This document shows, piece by piece, positions 59,173 to 64,000 of a stretch of 64,000 nt of DNA; position 1 is the first letter of the stretch, and the number at the start of each line of letters is the position of its first letter. The notes under the pieces were generated by a model. The model was given only the letters and a program-made list of their open reading frames with translations, did no database searches and was not told the origin of the DNA. Source of the stretch: Martelella mediterranea DSM 17316 (GTDB lineage: Bacteria; Pseudomonadota; Alphaproteobacteria; Rhizobiales; Rhizobiaceae). The DNA is taken from the NCBI RefSeq assembly GCF_002043005.1, contig NZ_CP020330.1:2560001-2624000 (forward strand), read 5' to 3'. The translations under genes were made by a program, and so were the position numbers.

Positions 59173-60603
59173 TCAATTATTTGCAAGTTCGACCGCCGGC
59201 GGGCTCCACGCGCCGCTCAGCACGGCGAGCTCCGGCCAGTAGAGGCGCATCGTCAGGCTGAAATGCCCGCTTGCAGGCGCCGGCAGCCAGTTGGCTTCCT
59301 TGTTCTTGCCGGGCGATTCCCGCTGGATGTAGATATCGATCGAGCCGTCGGGGTTTTTCTTCAGCGGGTCATTGCTGCCGAGCGTGTAGCGGTCGATCGG
59401 GTTCTTGGCGAAGAACTGATCCTGATTGTAGAGCGTGACCGACCAGAAGGCGCGCGCCGGCGGGGTCTCACCCTCGTCGAAATGCAGGACATAATTGTTG
59501 GAACTGTCGAACGGATTGCCATCGGCGTCCACGAAGGCGCTGGGATAGACGGCGTCGACCGGCTTGTTGGCGCCAAGCCCGCCAAAGGCGACGCCCGCGC
59601 GATGCATGTAGTCTGAGCCGTAGCTGCCGATCCCGGTCAGATTGATCCGCCAGCCGTTGACGAGTTCGCCGGACTTTACCCAGGTGTTCTGGATGAAGGG
59701 CAGAACCTTGGCGGGCGCTGACGCAACGGCGTCCTGCACCGCCTGCGGCTGTTTCGACGGGTCGTAGCTTTCGCCGGGCACCAGCCCGATCTGGCGCATC
59801 AGGTCGACGGCGGATTCGTCATTGGCGTGGGGTGGATTTTTCTTCATCAGTTCGGCGAAGCGCTTGAAAAACGCCGGACCGTCGAGTTTTTCGATCTGGG
59901 TGACCGGCGAGGTCATGTCCTGCGCGGCGTTGACCGTGCCCTTCGGCGCAACATAGTCGGTGCCCCAGGCGCTGAGCGGCACGGCCTTCAGGTCTTTCTG
60001 GAAGGCATGGACGGCGTCGTAATCGTCCTTCCCCCTGGTTTCGATGCGTCCGAGCATCCAGCCATTGGCCGTCGGGCTCTGATACGCCCTTACGCCGTCC
60101 GGCAGTTTACCCTGCCAGCCGGGACCGACGATCGCGAAGGTAAAGGCGTCATCGCCGGTGGTCCGGCTTCCGGGTGAGGCGTAGACCTCGGTCCACTCGT
60201 CCATCATCTGGAAGAGGTAGTAACGCCCCTTCGAGGCCGGGACCGAAACGATCAGCGGCTCCTTCGAAACATCATAGGTAAGCGAGGAGTAGAGCGTGTT
60301 GGCATTGGGCCGGACGACGGTATCGAAGGAGGCATCGGGAAAGGCCGACAGATTGGCGAACTGGTTGATCGGCGCACTCACGCCCCCCGGCTCGGCGACA
60401 TTGGTGGAGATCGCCGTGCTGAGATCCATCAGCACCATCGGATAGGCCATGACATAGATCGAATAGACGATGGCCTTGGCCTGTTCCTCGGTCAGCGGGC
60501 TTTTGGCCTCGACCTGGGTCTGGGCAAATACGGGGCTGTTGACCACCGGCGAAAACGTCACCGCGAGGCTGAGCGCGGCAATGGCAACTGGTTTTAGCTT
60601 CAT
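59173..60603 (-). CDS. Exported DUF1254/DUF1214 protein
   Basis: A 476-aa protein with a Sec signal peptide (MKLKPVAIAALSLAVTFSP, cleavage after VFAQ near residue 28). It carries the DUF1254 domain (about 50-180, VRPNANTLYSSLTYDVSKEP in outline) and the C-terminal DUF1214 domain (about 330-450, RAFWSVTLYNQDQFFAKNP). The function is unknown; the two-domain organisation is widespread in bacteria. ATG 60603 has a gaggag site; upstream five codons are possible but lack one. An 18-bp dyad lies just upstream. Confidence 0.88.
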   Translation of the reverse strand: MKLKPVAIAALSLAVTFSPVVNSPVFAQTQVEAKSPLTEEQAKAIVYSIYVMAYPMVLMDLSTAISTNVAEPGGVSAPINQFANLSAFPDASFDTVVRPNANTLYSSLTYDVSKEPLIVSVPASKGRYYLFQMMDEWTEVYASPGSRTTGDDAFTFAIVGPGWQGKLPDGVRAYQSPTANGWMLGRIETRGKDDYDAVHAFQKDLKAVPLSAWGTDYVAPKGTVNAAQDMTSPVTQIEKLDGPAFFKRFAELMKKNPPHANDESAVDLMRQIGLVPGESYDPSKQPQAVQDAVASAPAKVLPFIQNTWVKSGELVNGWRINLTGIGSYGSDYMHRAGVAFGGLGANKPVDAVYPSAFVDADGNPFDSSNNYVLHFDEGETPPARAFWSVTLYNQDQFFAKNPIDRYTLGSNDPLKKNPDGSIDIYIQRESPGKNKEANWLPAPASGHFSLTMRLYWPELAVLSGAWSPPAVELANN

Positions 60604-60625
60604 CGGGTATCTCCTCAAAGTTGTG

Positions 60626-60643
60626 ATACGCGCGTTAGCGTAT
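60626..60643 (-). promoter_or_regulatory. Dyad and candidate -10 upstream of the DUF1254 gene
   Basis: Arms atacgc and gcgtat (6 bp each) flank a 6-bp spacer, 22 bp before the ATG. On the minus strand a TTATAC (60645-60640) overlaps one arm, with TTACAC 19 bp upstream as a weak -35. Suggests a repressible promoter. Confidence 0.35.
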
Positions 60644-60721
60644 AAGTTGAAGAGATTTTATGACGTGTAAGAGCTCGGGGGGCGCGGCAGGTTGACGCAG
60701 ACCACGTTCTACGGGTGCAAA

Positions 60722-60748
60722 GGCGCGGCGGCATTGAAGCGCCGCGCC
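60722..60748 (-). terminator. Weak terminator of the yjhX-family gene
   Basis: An 8-bp G+C stem (60741-60748 with 60722-60729), followed on the minus strand by only TTTG, a few bases after the stop at 60755. Confidence 0.45.
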
Positions 60749-60754
60749 CCTTAT

Positions 60755-61012
60755 TTACCGGTTGTCCGGCTGGCTGCGCACCAGTTCCAGTCCCCTTGCG
60801 GTGATCTGGTAGGGCCTGCCGCCGCGCGAGCGGATCGCCCGCTTGGCCTTCAGCTTGCGAAACAAGGTCAGATCGAGGCCGGGGTAGCGCCAGCCCTCGC
60901 GGGTGTAGCAGTCGATCCGCTCGATCTTGCGTTTTTCGGTTCTGATGAGTTCGATCCTGCCGCCCTGGGCGAGCAGGTGTAGAATGCGCTGTTCATCGCG
61001 CGAGATGTCCAT
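60755..61012 (-). CDS. YjhX/UPF0386 family protein (annotated as toxin)
   Basis: The 85-aa product is the same length as E. coli YjhX and follows it closely: ISRDEQRILHLLAQGGRI near the start, CYTREGW, FRKLKAKRAIRS and the C-terminal VRSQPDNR. YjhX is listed as a putative toxin of the YjhX-YjhQ pair, YjhQ being a GNAT. No GNAT is adjacent here, although two GNAT genes lie about 1.8 kb away beyond gatB. The start is ATG 61012 (MDISRDEQ) by family length. The predicted winged-helix-like fold also allows a regulatory role. Confidence 0.88.
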   Translation of the reverse strand: MDISRDEQRILHLLAQGGRIELIRTEKRKIERIDCYTREGWRYPGLDLTLFRKLKAKRAIRSRGGRPYQITARGLELVRSQPDNR

Positions 61013-61315
61013 GGTCGTCAATTCCGGATGGGCGCCTTGGGGGCGCGTGAAAACGTTTCCCGCAGGCCATTGCCATGCGGGGCTCTTCGTTTTCGGCCGC
61101 TGCGCGCATCATGCCCGAAGGGGCAGAGCGGGCAGGGCCCTTACCGGGATTCCTGACGGTTGGACATAAACACTCCGTGTTGACCGACACGAGATAATCT
61201 CGCCGCGGCCGAAGGTCAAGGTTTTGAAGGGCTGCGGCCCACCCAATCGCTTGCGTCTTGCCCCACTTTGCTCTACCTCACCAACGATATCCCGTGAATG
61301 AACGATGAGCTGACC
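61013..61315. other. 303-bp divergent region, yjhX-family gene to gatB
   Basis: Contains a short odd palindrome, cgagat-a-atctcg, at 61190-61202, and TTGACC near 61180 that could be part of a gatB promoter, but no good -10 at proper spacing. No ORF supported. Confidence 0.4.
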
Positions 61316-62818
<1,503 letters not shown>

Positions 62819-62822
62819 GCCG

Positions 62823-63326
62823 ATGTTCTTTGTCCGCACGGCAATGGAGGCGGATATCCCGGCGGTGTGCAGCCTGCTGGCCGAGACCTGGCATGTCACC
62901 TATGACGAGATTCTCGGGCCCGAAAAGGTCGAGACGATCGTCAACAGCTGGCTGTCTCCCGAAGCGATGCTGCGTCGGCTGCGCCGGCCCCATGGCGAGT
63001 TCCTGGTGGCCGACAGCGGCACGATGATTGGCGGCATGGCCTTTGCTGCACCCGACAAGGATAACGCCGAGACCGTCAATCTCAGCCAGCTTTACGTGCT
63101 TCCCGGGTTTCAGCGCCAGGGCATCGGCGAACAGCTTTTCGCCGAGATCGAAACCTGTTTTCCAAATGCAAAGCGGCTCGCGCTGGAGGTCGTTCCGCAG
63201 AACGCGCCGGCGATCCGCTTCTACGAGGCGCACGGCATGCGCGAGGTCGGACGCCACAATGAGTGCGGCGCGCCCAATTCCGGCATTCCGGCCATCCGCA
63301 TGGAAAAGGAACTAGCCAATGTCTGA
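62823..63326 (+). CDS. GNAT-family N-acetyltransferase (first)
   Basis: A 167-aa GNAT with motif A LYVLPGFQRQGIGEQLFAEIE (89-109, the R/Q-x-x-G-x-G/A acetyl-CoA loop) and motif B APAIRFYEAHGMREVG. The substrate is unknown; it could be a small molecule or a protein amino group. It starts 4 bp after the gatB stop and overlaps the next GNAT by 8 bases, so the three genes are cotranscribed. The pairing with gatB is a conserved neighbourhood in rhizobia. Confidence 0.88.
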   Translation: MFFVRTAMEADIPAVCSLLAETWHVTYDEILGPEKVETIVNSWLSPEAMLRRLRRPHGEFLVADSGTMIGGMAFAAPDKDNAETVNLSQLYVLPGFQRQGIGEQLFAEIETCFPNAKRLALEVVPQNAPAIRFYEAHGMREVGRHNECGAPNSGIPAIRMEKELANV

Positions 63327-63807
63327 TCCGACGCCCGATCTGGAAAACCTCGTCACCCGCGAGGCGCGGCTCGACGACCTGCCGGTGCTGATCTCGATCT
63401 TCGCTGCCGACACGCTCGGCGGCCATGGCGACACCACTTCGGATGAGGCCTATGATGATTACCGGGATGCCTTCGAGGCGATCAAGGCCTCGGCCAGTAA
63501 CACGCTTTATGTGGCCGAGCTCGACGACATCATCGTCGGCACGTTCCAGACCACCTATATCCGCACGCTGACGGGCAGGGGCGGCGCGTCGCTGACGATC
63601 GAGGCGGTGCAGACCCATCCCGACTGGCGCGGGCGCGGCATCGGGGCCAGGATGATCGAAACCGCGATCGACGAGGCCCGGATCGAGGGTTGTCGGCTGG
63701 TGCAGCTGATGTCCAACGCGGCGCGGGAAGACGCCCACCGCTTTTACGAGCGGCTCGGTTTTCGCCAGTCGCATCTCGGTTTCAAAATGAAGCTTCACGG
63801 CGCCTGA
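63319..63807 (+). CDS. GNAT-family N-acetyltransferase (second)
   Basis: A 162-aa GNAT with acetyl-CoA motif VQTHPDWRGRGIGARMIETAI (94-114) and motif B DAHRFYERLGFRQSHLGFK. The C-terminal GFKM pattern is common in Rhizobiales members. It overlaps the preceding GNAT by 8 bases and completes the gatB unit. The substrate is unknown. The two GNATs differ substantially from each other, so they are not a recent duplication. Confidence 0.88.
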   Translation: MSDPTPDLENLVTREARLDDLPVLISIFAADTLGGHGDTTSDEAYDDYRDAFEAIKASASNTLYVAELDDIIVGTFQTTYIRTLTGRGGASLTIEAVQTHPDWRGRGIGARMIETAIDEARIEGCRLVQLMSNAAREDAHRFYERLGFRQSHLGFKMKLHGA

Positions 63808-63950
63808 GACGTCTCGTCGCTCTGGACAAGAGCGGCCTGACGCGCCATACACGGGTGAGAGCGTCGGGCGACAAAGTGGTTGCCGGTTTTTCGAAAACCC
63901 GACGCGCCTGACAATGCAAACGGGCCGCACGGCCGGACGAAGGAAAGAAA

Positions 63951-64000
63951 ATGGCTGGCTTTCTGACCAAGATGTTCACCTGGTGGAACGGATCGACCAT
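63951..64000 (+). CDS. NDUFA12-like complex I subunit, partial 5' end
   Basis: ATG 63951 with an aaggaaag site opens a frame that runs off the window after 16 full codons (MAGFLTKMFTWWNGST). The F-x-T-W-W-N-G-x-T pattern is the start of the NDUFA12/B17.2-like accessory subunit of alphaproteobacterial NADH:ubiquinone oxidoreductase. Its place after gatB and two GNAT genes matches the rhizobial order I recall. The call rests on 16 residues. Confidence 0.7.
   Translation, partial: MAGFLTKMFTWWNGST

Overview
The window reads as a high-G+C chromosomal segment of an alphaproteobacterium in the order Hyphomicrobiales (Rhizobiales), most like a Rhizobiaceae relative. The reasons are the sqdBDC sulfolipid operon, the extended CarB with rhizobial-type insert, class II DAHP synthase, a serC-type leader RNA before serC-serA, the tolQRAB-pal-cpoB-tilS-ftsH-glmM order, and gatB-GNAT-GNAT followed by an NDUFA12-like complex I gene. 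Genus cannot be fixed from the sequence alone. No rRNA, tRNA, CRISPR array, prophage or intact insertion sequence was recognised. Most of the window is core metabolism, with small accessory patches.

Layout. Positions 1-3755 hold a sulfonate-dissimilation unit: xsc makes acetyl phosphate and sulfite from sulfoacetaldehyde, pta makes acetyl-CoA, and a TauE/SafE permease probably exports sulfite. Then come a lone GT10 glycosyltransferase, greA, a DHA2 efflux pump, a VOC protein, a creatinase, and an arsR-SRPBCC-SRPBCC operon with a 34-bp operator-like palindrome. carB (11035-14517) is followed by a tiny membrane ORF, a PEP-mutase/isocitrate-lyase family enzyme, a Na+/Ca2+ exchanger-like protein, a GST, a MATE pump, fumC, an L,D-transpeptidase, gph, rpiA, a DUF2059 protein, glutathione reductase, a LysR regulator, class II DAHP synthase and nadE.

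Positions 31782-37856 hold a cytoplasmic TolB-like propeller, an LpxH-like phosphoesterase and an Mla-type lipid transport operon (STAS-MlaE, MlaF, MlaD, auxiliary lipoprotein). This block and nadE lie between two inverted copies of a 146-bp palindromic repeat. Next is the minus-strand sqdB-sqdD-sqdC-HAD operon, then the Tol-Pal envelope operon, tilS, ftsH (with a candidate heat-shock promoter) and glmM. A lower-G+C patch (about 53.2-54.5 kb) carries a secreted orphan protein. serC-alaE-serA, an EAL protein, a DUF1254 protein, a YjhX-family protein, gatB, two GNATs and the first codons of an NDUFA12-like gene close the window.

The most useful second-look items are the pair of inverted MITE-like repeats, the arsR operator, the tiny ORF divergent from lysR with an intervening dyad, the exchanger lacking the acidic motif in its first alpha repeat, several very small ORFs, and the co-occurrence of sulfonate breakdown (xsc) and sulfonate lipid synthesis (sqd). 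I found no clearly new multi-gene defence or biosynthetic system. Coordinates of regulatory sites were read by eye and can be off by a base or so.
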